Source of the DNA: Lewinellaceae bacterium
GTDB lineage: Bacteria > Bacteroidota > Bacteroidia > Chitinophagales > Saprospiraceae
DNA: 64,000 nt
Assembly (NCBI GenBank): GCA_020636025.1
Contig: JACJYQ010000004.1
Span: forward strand, 372,001-436,000
Direction: 5' to 3'
Shown here: positions 34,256 through 44,187 of the stretch, one piece after another
How the letters are laid out: each line of letters begins with the position of its first letter
How positions within the stretch are numbered: the stretch's first letter is position 1
Translations under genes and position numbers: made by a program
The notes under the pieces: model-generated
What the model was told of the DNA's origin: nothing
What the model saw: only the letters and a program-made list of their open reading frames with translations
The model's database searches: none

Positions 34256-37200
34256 CTACAATTTTATCAGTTTTCCATTTTTCCTTTCCCCATTCGCTTC
34301 CAGAATAACTTGATACACTCCCGGTGGAAGCTTGGAAACATCCATTGAAATTAAATTTCCGAAAGTTCCATCTTGTCGAGAAACAATATTGCCCAGTTGA
34401 TCCAGAATCAACAATTCTCTTGCTGTCGAACCAAAAGTATTTTGTATTCCGACTGCCCCTGTTGTTGGATTTGGGAAAATTCGGAGTTCATTTTCTATTT
34501 CCGCACCATCTCTAAAACTCAGCTCAATGGATGCCAGGGCTTCATCTTTTGCCAAATATGCTTCGGGTAGAATGCGCTTGTGATTTAAATGTATGGCTGA
34601 TTTAAGGTCTGCATTAGAAGTTCCTACCATATGTAAGGCTAAAAACCCGTCAGCGCCTTCACTCGACAGCTGATTTTCACAACTAATGTACATTAAGTTG
34701 CCATCCTTTATATGAACATGCTCTGGACCAAGCGCTGATCTATTGGTAAAATCAACGCTTTCAATCAACACCTTGTCAGGGTCAAATTCAAGCTCTAACT
34801 GAAAACCTTCCAATGTCCCTTTGTAGTCAAACCTAAGGGGCACTGTAAATTGCTCCCCGTGTTTCCAATGTTTTTGTTCTATATCCAACAACAATACATC
34901 TTGCGGATTTCTGGCCATGGAAGGGTCAGAACTGTCGTTTACATCCCCTATTTTTAGGGCTACGAAATTATTTCCTACACTATTCGCATTCAGATCATTA
35001 ATAATTATTTGTTCCGGGAAAACTTCGCTGAAGGGATTTAGAGGGTTGGGAAACACATAGGTAGAGTCAATAAATCTCCATGATTTGTTGTCAGGCAGGC
35101 TATCGAGAATTCCCAACAGCAATTTCCGAAGCTGCACTATATCAAAAGTGGTTATGGAGTTTGATCTGTTGGCATCGGCGGCAATCATTTTCAATGGATC
35201 CGGAAGTGGACTGATCCCAAGAATATGCCTGCTGATCAGAACGAGGTCATAAGTAGTTAAGCCATTTAGCCAGTTTGCATTATTTTCTGGTATCAGGATG
35301 CAGGTATCTCCCTGAGCCATGTCCTGAAAAACATACCTTCCCAAACTGTCACAAGCAGATTCTTCTTCGAAATTTTGTGTAACTACTTTTACCGGAATGT
35401 TTTTCAACTCAGCACCTATAGGAGTTCTAATGGTTCCTTCTACCTGAAAACTACCACCACCACATACAAAATTGCTGTCCAGAACCTGTAAATATGATAT
35501 ACAGGATGCCTGGTTTCCGCTGCTATCCGAGACATGTAAGGTAACAGGTTGTAAGCCGATATCTTCACAGAAAAAGCTATCCGGCACAATGCTGAAAGAC
35601 AGTCCTGAGGAACCAGTGCACAGATCCACCGAACCAGCATCAAACCACGATGGATCAGGCACCACAAAGCCTCCGGTTTGAAGATGCAAGGTCAAATTTG
35701 GTTTACATTTCGCAACTGGTGCTGTATGATCGACTACGGTTATCTTCATTGATTTACTGGCACTATTGCCACAGGCATCAGTAGCTGTAAAAACGACTAT
35801 GTGTTCACCCAATGGATAAATACCAGATGCTTCGCTTCCTGGAAGATAGGCATATGGATTGTCGTTTGAAATATTGACCACAGAACTGCAATCAAATGCA
35901 AAAGCATCATCTATCAGGACTTCTGCTTCACAGCCAAAAAGATCAGCCTCCAGTGTAATATCTGCGGGTATTTCCAGCTCGGGGGCTGTATGATCCATTA
36001 CATCAATCAACTGCGTCTGTTGCCAGATTCCTTTAGTTGTATCATTCGGGTTGTAAATGCAATGATCCACCACTTTCCAATGCCGTAAAATGTGGTAACA
36101 AAATGGTCCGGAGCCACTCAACAATTCATCCGTATGATTGACTGACAAGAGTGGGGAACAATGTTCACCTCCAATGACCGGCCAGCCGGTGCTATCGGGC
36201 TCTGTTGCGCTCCAATCGCTGCAAGTCTGTAAAATAACATTGGCTGGGAATGCTACAGTTGTTGTATTGACCGGTTCAATTGTAATGGCTTGCACGCATG
36301 TTTTTGCATTCCCGGAAGAGTCGATGGCCTGCCAAACACGAGAGACCGAGCCAATCTGACAAGCATCCAACTGCACAGTTTCTGTGTAATCGAACGTTTG
36401 CAACCCGCAATTGTCTGAGGCAGTTGCCTGTCCGGTTAAGCCCAAATCTGAATAATCCTGTAAGCAGTTAAGCGTAATTCCAACCGGACATTGGATTACA
36501 GGCTTCAGAAAATCGCGAACAATGATTTCCGTTTCACAAAAATTCTCAAGTCCAACCTCATCCTGAACTTTTAGGGTAATGGGTACTGGCGTGCCAATAT
36601 CCGAACAAGTAAACAACAGCTGTGGTGCAAAATTCTGTGCGTCACGACTGATCTCCAGGGTAACGGAACCGCAGTTATCTGAGCTATTTACGCCAATGAT
36701 ACCCGCATTTAACAAAGCGCCACCGGCAGCCGATAGCGATAATTGCAAACTCGAACTACATATTGCCTGTGGAGGACTGGTATCTTCGACCGTAAGCAAC
36801 ATGGTTGCCGTGGAGGAATTTCCGCAGCCATCCAATGCGGTGTAGGTAATGATGTGATTTCCAATGGGAATATTGGTAAAAGGCCCGTAACCCGATCCAA
36901 AAATCCATGAAGGTGTTACGGTTATAGAAGAGCAATCATCCGTTGTTATAGCTTGTGGCAATACCAGACTCCCGCCACAAGTAAATCCATCCGTTCCAAT
37001 GGTCAGGTTGTCAGGAGGAGTGATCAACGGTGCGGTATTGTCCTCTACTTTAATGATTTGTGTTCGGTTATTTATGGCTCCGTTGCAAAAATCAATGGTT
37101 GTCCAGGTTCTTATAACAGCAAAGGAAGCAGGCAAACAATTGCCAATGATCTGGTCTGAATAAGTAGCAGAAAATTCACACTCAAATGTGTTTTCAAGTG

Positions 37201-38002
37201 GAATCCCGGCAACAGATGGCGCACCTGTTATGATTAAATCCAAGGGATCCTGATCGCAATTGAGAGCGGGTGCAGTGATGTTATCCAAATTTGAAGGAAA
37301 GGTGACATCCTGGTACTGAATGTGTTTTAGCCAAACTCTTTGCAGACACACGGAACTATTACCATGTTCATCCGTCACAGTCCAGGTCCGGTCGATGCGC
37401 TTGAGCACCGGTATGCCATTTTGAAAATTGCCACAGCCCAAAGCAGTCTCAGAATCAAAATAGGTAAAGTCCAGGTAATCTGATCCAGTGCAATTGTCGC
37501 TTGCCGTTGGCAGGCCAATCTCTGCCGGATCCGGATTTTCGTTGCAAAAAATAAACTTATCCGGGCAATTCAGGACAGGAGGCAAAGCATCAACCAGGGT
37601 CAGATCTCCTGTACAAAAGTTACCGCTTGCAATATGTTTTACTTCTGCTGTAATGGTTTCACCGACATAATCACATGTAAGCGGATTGGGAATAGCTTGC
37701 CCCTGGGCATTAAACAAGGTTAATTGAAGAGAACCCGGACACGAATTAGCAGCATTGGGGGTAATGAGCTGAGTACTTATTTGCGCTTGTCCGGCAGGAT
37801 CTAAAGACACTTGAATTCCCTGATTGCAAATCAGCACGCATTGAGCATACGTATCAAAAGTGTACCCCAGCAATAAGGGTAATAAAGCCAGCTTAAGCAA
37901 AGCCGGCAAAATCGCTTTGGAATAAAATCGGTTCACAGGATGCAAGAATGCACGGATTAAATAATGTGTTTGTAAGGCGGAATTGTGCAAATTCCTTGCC
38001 AC
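34256..38002 (-). CDS. Giant secreted HYR/Ig-like protein with dockerin-like, cohesin-like and Type IX sorting domains
   Basis: The 1248-residue protein has an extended N-terminus and a signal peptide ending DTYAQ. Residues of about 60-880 contain repeated HYR-type Ig-like modules with DNC-type cysteine motifs (for example ATDDCSSITV, SSDNCGSVTL, ASDNCGLQTF) and VVDHTAP-like linkers. Next come a dockerin-like segment (about 35090-35280; LNGLTTYDLVL, ADANRSNSITTFDIV), a cohesin-like domain and a type A Type IX sorting domain (FPNPTTG to GKLIKL). The likely place is the cell surface, as an adhesin or structural protein. The start is a GTG at 38000-38002, there being no early ATG. Confidence 0.82.
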   Translation of the reverse strand: MARNLHNSALQTHYLIRAFLHPVNRFYSKAILPALLKLALLPLLLGYTFDTYAQCVLICNQGIQVSLDPAGQAQISTQLITPNAANSCPGSLQLTLFNAQGQAIPNPLTCDYVGETITAEVKHIASGNFCTGDLTLVDALPPVLNCPDKFIFCNENPDPAEIGLPTASDNCTGSDYLDFTYFDSETALGCGNFQNGIPVLKRIDRTWTVTDEHGNSSVCLQRVWLKHIQYQDVTFPSNLDNITAPALNCDQDPLDLIITGAPSVAGIPLENTFECEFSATYSDQIIGNCLPASFAVIRTWTTIDFCNGAINNRTQIIKVEDNTAPLITPPDNLTIGTDGFTCGGSLVLPQAITTDDCSSITVTPSWIFGSGYGPFTNIPIGNHIITYTALDGCGNSSTATMLLTVEDTSPPQAICSSSLQLSLSAAGGALLNAGIIGVNSSDNCGSVTLEISRDAQNFAPQLLFTCSDIGTPVPITLKVQDEVGLENFCETEIIVRDFLKPVIQCPVGITLNCLQDYSDLGLTGQATASDNCGLQTFDYTETVQLDACQIGSVSRVWQAIDSSGNAKTCVQAITIEPVNTTTVAFPANVILQTCSDWSATEPDSTGWPVIGGEHCSPLLSVNHTDELLSGSGPFCYHILRHWKVVDHCIYNPNDTTKGIWQQTQLIDVMDHTAPELEIPADITLEADLFGCEAEVLIDDAFAFDCSSVVNISNDNPYAYLPGSEASGIYPLGEHIVVFTATDACGNSASKSMKITVVDHTAPVAKCKPNLTLHLQTGGFVVPDPSWFDAGSVDLCTGSSGLSFSIVPDSFFCEDIGLQPVTLHVSDSSGNQASCISYLQVLDSNFVCGGGSFQVEGTIRTPIGAELKNIPVKVVTQNFEEESACDSLGRYVFQDMAQGDTCILIPENNANWLNGLTTYDLVLISRHILGISPLPDPLKMIAADANRSNSITTFDIVQLRKLLLGILDSLPDNKSWRFIDSTYVFPNPLNPFSEVFPEQIIINDLNANSVGNNFVALKIGDVNDSSDPSMARNPQDVLLLDIEQKHWKHGEQFTVPLRFDYKGTLEGFQLELEFDPDKVLIESVDFTNRSALGPEHVHIKDGNLMYISCENQLSSEGADGFLALHMVGTSNADLKSAIHLNHKRILPEAYLAKDEALASIELSFRDGAEIENELRIFPNPTTGAVGIQNTFGSTARELLILDQLGNIVSRQDGTFGNLISMDVSKLPPGVYQVILEANGERKNGKLIKL

Positions 38003-38204
38003 AAAAGTGATCAGGGACTGAACGGCATGTATGACAATAAATTGCCCTGTTTGTGCAAATGGAATTTATTTAACAGACAAATGGTTTCTTATGTCACATT
38101 GCTGACTTTCGCGGCAACAGCCCAAATTTTTGCAAATTCCAAAAATCAAGGGTCAAAACCCCAAAACATACTGCTATTAGAAATCTCATTCCATGTTGAA
38201 TCAC

Positions 38205-38212
38205 TACTTTTG
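38205..38212 (+). promoter_or_regulatory. -7 promoter box for leuS
   Basis: TACTTTTG matches TAnnTTTG, about 77 bases before the preferred TTG start. No clear -33 box. Confidence 0.42.
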
Positions 38213-38288
38213 CGCCTTCTAAACATAATTGTTTAATACACGCAATTCATTCACCATTTACCATTCATCATTTACCACAATAAAAAGT

Positions 38289-41200
38289 TTGGAATACCGT
38301 CCGTCTGAAATTGAGCCTAAATGGCGCCGCTGGTGGCAAGAAAACCAGGTGTATAAAGTTGAAACCAGGGCTGACAAGCCAAAGTATTATATCCTCGACA
38401 TGTTCCCCTACCCTTCCGGAGCAGGTTTGCATGTAGGACACCCGCTTGGCTACATCGCCAGCGATATTATGGCCAGGTACAAGCGCCTTTGCGGATTCAA
38501 TGTGCTGCATCCCATGGGTTATGATTCTTTTGGATTGCCGGCCGAGCAATACGCCATTCAAACAGGCACCCACCCTGCTGTTACCACCGAGCAGAACATT
38601 AACCGCTATCGGGAACAACTGGAGAACATAGGTTTTTCATTCGACTGGAGCCGGGAATTGCGCACCAGCGATCCGGGTTATTACAAATGGACGCAGTGGA
38701 TCTTTATGCAGCTTTTCAATCATTATTACGATTTGGAAGCAGATAAAGCATTGCCTATCAGTAGTTTGGTTGCCAGATTCGAGAAATCGGGCAATGTTGG
38801 GGTAAAAGCTGCATGCGACGATGACACACCGGTCATCAGCCCAGGCGACTGGAACCAAATGACCGAGCGTGAAAGACAGTTGTTTTTGTTGAAATACCGC
38901 TTAACCTATCCTGGCGAAGCATTTGTAAACTGGTGTCCTGCCTTGGGTTCTGTTCTTTCCAATGATGAGGTAAAAGAAGGTGTCAGCGAACGCGGTGGCC
39001 ACCCGGTTGAGCGCAAGCTGATGAATCAATGGAATATGCGAATCACCGCTTATGCCAACAGATTATTGAGCGGACTGGATACCATTGACTGGCCTGAATC
39101 CATCAAAGACCAGCAGCGAAACTGGATTGGCAAATCGGTAGGCGCTGCTGTAAAGTTTGCACTTGCTGAAGGTACCAATTCCCCGGAAGGCACTACCATT
39201 GAGGTGTTCACCACCCGAATAGATACCATTTACGGGGCAACTTTCATGGTATTGGCTCCCGAGCACGAGTTGGTGAATGTGATAAAAAGTGAGGAGCAAG
39301 CCGCTGAAGTAGACGGATATGTACGTTGGGCGGCAGCTCGTTCCGAAATTGAGCGGATGGCGGAGACAAAAAAAGTGACCGGCAAATTTACCGGCGCTTA
39401 TGCCATCAACCCCTTCAATCAGGAGAGGATACCCATTTGGATTGCCGACTATGTACTGGCTGGCTATGGAACAGGTGCTGTGATGGCCGTTCCTTCTGGC
39501 GATCAGCGCGACTGGCAATTTGCCAAACACTTCGATCTGCCTATAGTTCCGATCTCCGATGCACAAAAAGATCTTGATCAGGCTGCCGACCCTACCAAAG
39601 AAGGCCGATACATCAACTCCAGGTTAATTAATGGCATGTCTTATGAAGAAGCGGTTCCTGCTTTGATCAAATGGCTGGAGTTACACAATGTCGGGAAGGG
39701 CAAAACGCAATACAAGCTTCGGAATGCTGTTTTCAGTCGCCAACGCTATTGGGGAGAACCTGTACCCGCATATTGGAAAGACGGGGTGCCATACCTGATT
39801 GATGAAAAGGAATTGCCTCTGGTGCTTCCTAAAATAGATAAATACCTGCCCACCGAATCAGGAGAACCTCCATTGGGCAGAGCTGAAAACTGGAAATATA
39901 AAGGATCAGAATACGAATTGTCTACCATGCCAGGTTGGGCTGGTTCGTCCTGGTATTTCTATCGCTACATGGATCCCAACAATTCCAACACCTTTTGCTC
40001 TAAAGAGGCATTGGGTTACTGGCAGGATGTAGACTTCTATATCGGCGGATCAGAACACGCCGTTGGCCATTTGCTGTACAGCCGGTTCTGGAACCAGTTT
40101 ATGTTTGACATTGGCCTGGTGCCACATGCGGAATTTGCTAAAAAACTGGTGAATCAGGGTATGATCGGTGGTCGTTCAAATTTTGTATTCCGGGCCAAGG
40201 AACGCTTCTTTGAACAGTTTCTGCAAAAGGCTATACTTATCCCGTTTTTTAAAGAGTTTGGACCAAACGTGATTTCCAGCGGGAACTACGAGGAAGATTA
40301 TACCTACGATTTCACCTTTGATAAAAGTGATCTCGTCATTGAGGTTACTTCTATTGAGCGACAAGAAAAAATTGAACGAATTAAAGAGAACTCAGCTAAA
40401 GAGGGTAAACGACTTCTGGTTCTGTTTACCGAAACATTGGCCGATCACATAAATGAGCCAAACAAAATTGCCGACCTGATCGCCCGGGCAATGGAAAGTT
40501 TAGAGGAGCTGATTGTCCCAGTTGACAAGCCCGTCTCCAGGCAGTTGTTTGTTTCCCACGATTTGATTTGCGACTATATCGCCGATTCATTTACTGCACT
40601 GCATGTGGATGTGAACATCGTGGAAGCCGATGTTTTGAAGTTGGAGAATGCGCGGGAATTACCCATGTTTGAAAAGGCCAATTTCAAGCTGAATAATGAC
40701 GGTAAATTCACCTGCTCACATGAATTGGAGAAAATGTCTAAATCCAAATTCAATGTCGTGAATCCTGATGACATGGTGGCCGAACACGGAGCTGATTGTT
40801 TCCGGATGTTCGAAATGTTTTTGGGGCCTATTACCGATGCCAAACCCTGGAACACACAGGGCATTAGCGGGGTAAGCGGTTTTTTGAAAAAGTTCTGGGG
40901 ATTGTTTTTTGACAAAAACGGTAACCTGGCTGTATCAAAAGATGAGCCAAATGCAGATGAATTGCGCGCGCTTCACCAATGCATTAAAAAAGTGACTGAA
41001 GATCTGGAACGGATGGGCATGAATACTTGTGTAAGTCATTTCATGATCGCAACCAATGAGTTGAGAAAATTAAATTGCTCCAAGCAAAGTGTCCTGGAAC
41101 CTTTGGTTATCATGCTGGCTCCATTTGGCCCTCACATTGCAGAAGAATTGTGGCACATACTTGGTCATGAAAACAGCGTGTGTGATGCCAGTTGGCCTTC

Positions 41201-41414
41201 ACACAACGAAGAATATTTGAAGTCCGACACCAAGGAATATCCTATTCAGGTAAATGGCAAGTTGCGTGGTACAGTTGAATTACCATCAGATGTAACAGCA
41301 GCAGATGCTGAAGCGGCAGCACTTGGCCTGGATCAGATACAGAAATGGCTGGAGGGTAAAGCGCCTAAGAAAGTAATTTTTGTGCCTGGAAGGATGATTA
41401 ATATTGTGGTGTAG
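38289..41414 (+). CDS. leuS: Leucyl-tRNA synthetase with an extra inserted domain
   Basis: LeuRS charges tRNA-Leu and edits mischarged tRNA. The protein has the HIGH-type motif (GAGLHVGHPLGY), the CP1 editing domain (FTTRIDTIYGATFMV, AVPSGDQRD), KMSKS (EKMSKSKF), the anticodon-binding domain and the C-terminal domain. At 1041 residues it is about 110 longer than usual Bacteroidota LeuRS. The excess is one block, 40200-40538, between GGRSNFVFRAK and the resuming RQLFVSHDL, just before the HVDVNIV part of the leucine-specific region. The frame is open from a TTG at 38229; the TTG at 38289 gives the normal start (EYRPSEIEPKW). Confidence 0.93.
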   Translation: MEYRPSEIEPKWRRWWQENQVYKVETRADKPKYYILDMFPYPSGAGLHVGHPLGYIASDIMARYKRLCGFNVLHPMGYDSFGLPAEQYAIQTGTHPAVTTEQNINRYREQLENIGFSFDWSRELRTSDPGYYKWTQWIFMQLFNHYYDLEADKALPISSLVARFEKSGNVGVKAACDDDTPVISPGDWNQMTERERQLFLLKYRLTYPGEAFVNWCPALGSVLSNDEVKEGVSERGGHPVERKLMNQWNMRITAYANRLLSGLDTIDWPESIKDQQRNWIGKSVGAAVKFALAEGTNSPEGTTIEVFTTRIDTIYGATFMVLAPEHELVNVIKSEEQAAEVDGYVRWAAARSEIERMAETKKVTGKFTGAYAINPFNQERIPIWIADYVLAGYGTGAVMAVPSGDQRDWQFAKHFDLPIVPISDAQKDLDQAADPTKEGRYINSRLINGMSYEEAVPALIKWLELHNVGKGKTQYKLRNAVFSRQRYWGEPVPAYWKDGVPYLIDEKELPLVLPKIDKYLPTESGEPPLGRAENWKYKGSEYELSTMPGWAGSSWYFYRYMDPNNSNTFCSKEALGYWQDVDFYIGGSEHAVGHLLYSRFWNQFMFDIGLVPHAEFAKKLVNQGMIGGRSNFVFRAKERFFEQFLQKAILIPFFKEFGPNVISSGNYEEDYTYDFTFDKSDLVIEVTSIERQEKIERIKENSAKEGKRLLVLFTETLADHINEPNKIADLIARAMESLEELIVPVDKPVSRQLFVSHDLICDYIADSFTALHVDVNIVEADVLKLENARELPMFEKANFKLNNDGKFTCSHELEKMSKSKFNVVNPDDMVAEHGADCFRMFEMFLGPITDAKPWNTQGISGVSGFLKKFWGLFFDKNGNLAVSKDEPNADELRALHQCIKKVTEDLERMGMNTCVSHFMIATNELRKLNCSKQSVLEPLVIMLAPFGPHIAEELWHILGHENSVCDASWPSHNEEYLKSDTKEYPIQVNGKLRGTVELPSDVTAADAEAAALGLDQIQKWLEGKAPKKVIFVPGRMINIVV
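40200..40538 (+). other. In-frame insertion in leuS coding for a PD-(D/E)XK-like domain
   Basis: About 113 residues without counterpart in normal LeuRS. It has a helix (ERFFEQFLQKAILIPF), then strands with YDFTFDKSDLVIEVTS and an alpha/beta end (KEGKRLLVLFTETLADH). The spacing of Asp, then Glu-Val after a hydrophobic strand recalls restriction-type nucleases, though the usual Lys after the Glu-x is a Thr. No intein splice-site residues are seen at either edge. Confidence 0.6.
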
Positions 41415-42130
41415 AATTAAGCACTCTTCAATATTTAATCAATGGGTATGGTCAAATTGTTTAATAACCTTGTGCTTGGCCTTCTACTTCGTACAAATGA
41501 AAGTTTCAAGCAATTTTTGTTTATTATAGCCACCGCAAAGTGGTTGTGAAAACACTTGTCATACTGAACGCTGTTAATCAATGATTTAGCCGCAGGCGAT
41601 TTTCAAAACCAAACAGCGTGAAGTATAATTTTGGTGTCTATTGACTGAATCTTGATACTTTTTTTGTGTCTCAGCTCAATTCTCTCTTCTTAGGCCTATT
41701 CTTTTTACATGAGTCTTTACATTTATCCAAAACTCATGAAAATTAAGAAAATATAGTGTTATTTGTAACTAATGATTGATTTTATAAAATTAAAAGTGTT
41801 TTATTTTCGCATTTAATACAACTTCAAAAAGTCTCACCTATAAAAATGTCTAGTATTAACAAATGCCAAGTGTTAAAAGTTTGCAAACTATAAGGATCAA
41901 TCCTTACATTTGAATTTAATTTATTATTGTAATAAATAATAATCCTAAAATCTGATATATCACCCCGGAGTGTAAAGACCCTCCTACCTTTTAGTATTCC
42001 TTTCAGTTATAAGTTTTTTGTAATTGCATACACCTATTCAATGTATGCTAGGTTAGTATTTTTTCAGGATAGCCTTTCTAAAGGCGAGTATGCTCTTTCC
42101 CTTTTTAAACTATTTAACTTAATATTAAAC
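41415..42130. other. 716-bp gene-free region
   Basis: AT-rich, no convincing coding frame on either strand. One partial inverted repeat (AACGCTGTT near 41570 and AACAGCGT near 41613) was noted. The last part is the leader of the cargo gene that follows. Confidence 0.55.
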
Positions 42131-42168
42131 ATGAAAACATTATTAAGTAAATTAGGGCATAATTTTTG

Positions 42169-42177
42169 CCCCCCCCC
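42169..42177 (+). repeat. C9 homopolymer in the signal-peptide region of a cargo gene
   Basis: Nine consecutive C bases inside the coding start of the following gene. The ATG at 42131-42133 leads into a different frame after the tract; loss of one C (or gain of two) joins it to the long frame. Confidence 0.85.
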
Positions 42178-42188
42178 TCTCAATTATT

Positions 42189-43973
42189 TTGCTACTTTTA
42201 TTATTAGCAACCACCTCCTCAATTATAGCTCAAAGCCCTGGATACCTTGCATTTGGAAGTGTTCCTCAGACGCCTAATACTTCGGGTTATTTTAGTTGTG
42301 ATGTTGGTTGGTATTTTAATACTATTACTTCACCTAGCGGTGTATACATTCAAGTTACAGTTAGTAGTGCTGGTATCGTTTGTTTGGATCAGGATGCAAT
42401 TAAGAATTCAGTAGCCTCTCCGTTTTCCCCTTCAGATGTTGCAATTTCTGGATCTCAGATTACAATTGCAAAAAGTAGCGGTTTAACCAATTTACCCTCC
42501 ACCATCGCACCTTTAATTACCGTTTATTTTAAAGGAGAACCAGATGCTGCTTTGACGGTTCAAGGTGGTCCTATTGATGCGCTGTTGTATTTAGGGCAGC
42601 TATATACAATAGGTTTACAAAATTCTACAAATTATACTATGGCATCTGCAAAGTCCATCACCGGTTTGATCCGCAAGGCTCCTCAACCAGATGGTAATGC
42701 ACCGCCTGAATGTGACGGTGGCTCAAATATCGGAATTCCGGAAATTGACGTAGAATTTGATGCCCAGGCCGCCTGTTATCCTGGTACAGACCCCTTTGAC
42801 GAACATAGCTACGATGGCTATTTTGAGGGCTTTGTAGCGCCAAACCATTCATTTGTTATCACCCCTGCCAAAGATGCTGGTGATACTGAATGTGATTGTG
42901 GTGTTGGAGAAGAAGACATTGATATTATTCATGATTGGCTTCTTGACCTAGAAGCCCCTGAGTCGCTCCAGCAGTTATTGGCAGCTGATTTTAACGCCAG
43001 CGGAAGTATAACACCCTATGACCAATATAATATGTCACAATGCATGTTAGGTACATTTAGTCCACCAACTGGATGGAACCCCTGGATATTTGTACCAAAA
43101 ACAGATTATAACAACAACAATCCACCTAGTTCTCTTGGTATTCCTTCGCTACCTTCCAACATTACGACATCATTGGTTACGACTAATTTAATTAATCAAA
43201 ACTTTTATGGTATAAAACGCGGTGATATTCTTGAACAAGACTGTACCGAATGTGGTGACGCCTTAATGGGTGATTTGGATGATCGCAGCATGAAAACTAC
43301 AGAGATGTATACTGAAAACATGAGCCTTTATGCCGGCCAACATCATTTGATACCATTAACCTTAACAGCTGAGAATGAAGGAGCATCAGTATTTAGCCTT
43401 GAGCTATTTTATGACGATGAAGAAATAGACGTAATTTCATTTGAAAAACCAGAGCATTCAAATGACTGGTTTTTGGTACAGAATATAGTTTCTAATGGCA
43501 AAAATAGTGTTGCAAAGATGATCTGGTTCTCCACGGATCGTAATGGCGCCCAAATTGAAAATGGACAAGCATTCATTAATGTCCGCATTACTGCCAGAAA
43601 AGATATCCAGAATACAAAAGACCTGTTTTGGCAAAAAAACAATGGAAAACTGAACCATATCATTACTCGAAAACTGAAACGGTCTCTTATCTTAAGTCCA
43701 ACAGATAATGTCTTATCCGGTTACAGCGTAAGATTGACAGGTGCAAATCCTACATCTTCATCAACTACCTTAACCATTTTTTCTCCGGAATCAACGCACT
43801 TTCTAATCAGGTTATTGGATGTAAATGTAAAAAACATAAAAGAAGTACACTACGAATTGAGCAAGGGCTGGAACAGAATTTTCTTCAACGCAGATGGTTC
43901 ATTGCCTGGGGCGTATATTTTGCAGACCAGCAGTACGTTTGGCTTCAACTCGTTTCATTTAGTCAAACAATGA
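42189..43973 (+). CDS. Secreted dockerin-like/cohesin-like protein, out of frame with its probable ATG
   Basis: The visible 594-residue frame can only start at a TTG at 42189, inside a hydrophobic stretch. The natural start is the ATG at 42131: read with eight instead of nine C residues it gives a complete signal peptide (KTLLSKLGHNF, then a leucine-rich core ending SIIAQ). The mature protein has an N-terminal cohesin-like domain, a linker, a dockerin-like segment (about 42895-43090; ADFNASGSITPYDQYN), a second cohesin-like domain (about 43315-43600) and a C-terminal domain resembling a type A Type IX sorting domain (GANPTSSSTTLTIF to FHLVKQ). The gene is either phase-variable and off here, or has a sequencing indel. 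Confidence 0.72.
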   Translation: MLLLLLATTSSIIAQSPGYLAFGSVPQTPNTSGYFSCDVGWYFNTITSPSGVYIQVTVSSAGIVCLDQDAIKNSVASPFSPSDVAISGSQITIAKSSGLTNLPSTIAPLITVYFKGEPDAALTVQGGPIDALLYLGQLYTIGLQNSTNYTMASAKSITGLIRKAPQPDGNAPPECDGGSNIGIPEIDVEFDAQAACYPGTDPFDEHSYDGYFEGFVAPNHSFVITPAKDAGDTECDCGVGEEDIDIIHDWLLDLEAPESLQQLLAADFNASGSITPYDQYNMSQCMLGTFSPPTGWNPWIFVPKTDYNNNNPPSSLGIPSLPSNITTSLVTTNLINQNFYGIKRGDILEQDCTECGDALMGDLDDRSMKTTEMYTENMSLYAGQHHLIPLTLTAENEGASVFSLELFYDDEEIDVISFEKPEHSNDWFLVQNIVSNGKNSVAKMIWFSTDRNGAQIENGQAFINVRITARKDIQNTKDLFWQKNNGKLNHIITRKLKRSLILSPTDNVLSGYSVRLTGANPTSSSTTLTIFSPESTHFLIRLLDVNVKNIKEVHYELSKGWNRIFFNADGSLPGAYILQTSSTFGFNSFHLVKQ

Positions 43974-44187
43974 CACACTGAGTTAAAAGACATTTTCTTG
44001 CTACAAGCAGTTGATTGACAATCGTTTGCCAAACGCCACCTTACCAATATTTCATTTATTATCAATAATCTGCAGAACAAATAGGGATGGGTACCAAGTA
44101 ATTTGAAACTTTGTAAAATATAGCAATATCTGAATTTTACAATTTTCATTTTAGCTGGTACTCCTTCCTATTTCAATTCAAGCTAAC

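Noticed and set aside
40200..40538. Intein in leuS
   Set aside because: No N-terminal Cys/Ser splice block and no C-terminal His-Asn followed by Cys/Ser/Thr at the borders; the block is also short for an intein.
42041..42277. 78-codon frame across the C9 tract
   Set aside because: It is the wrong-frame reading of the cargo gene's signal peptide; only its ATG at 42131 is meaningful.
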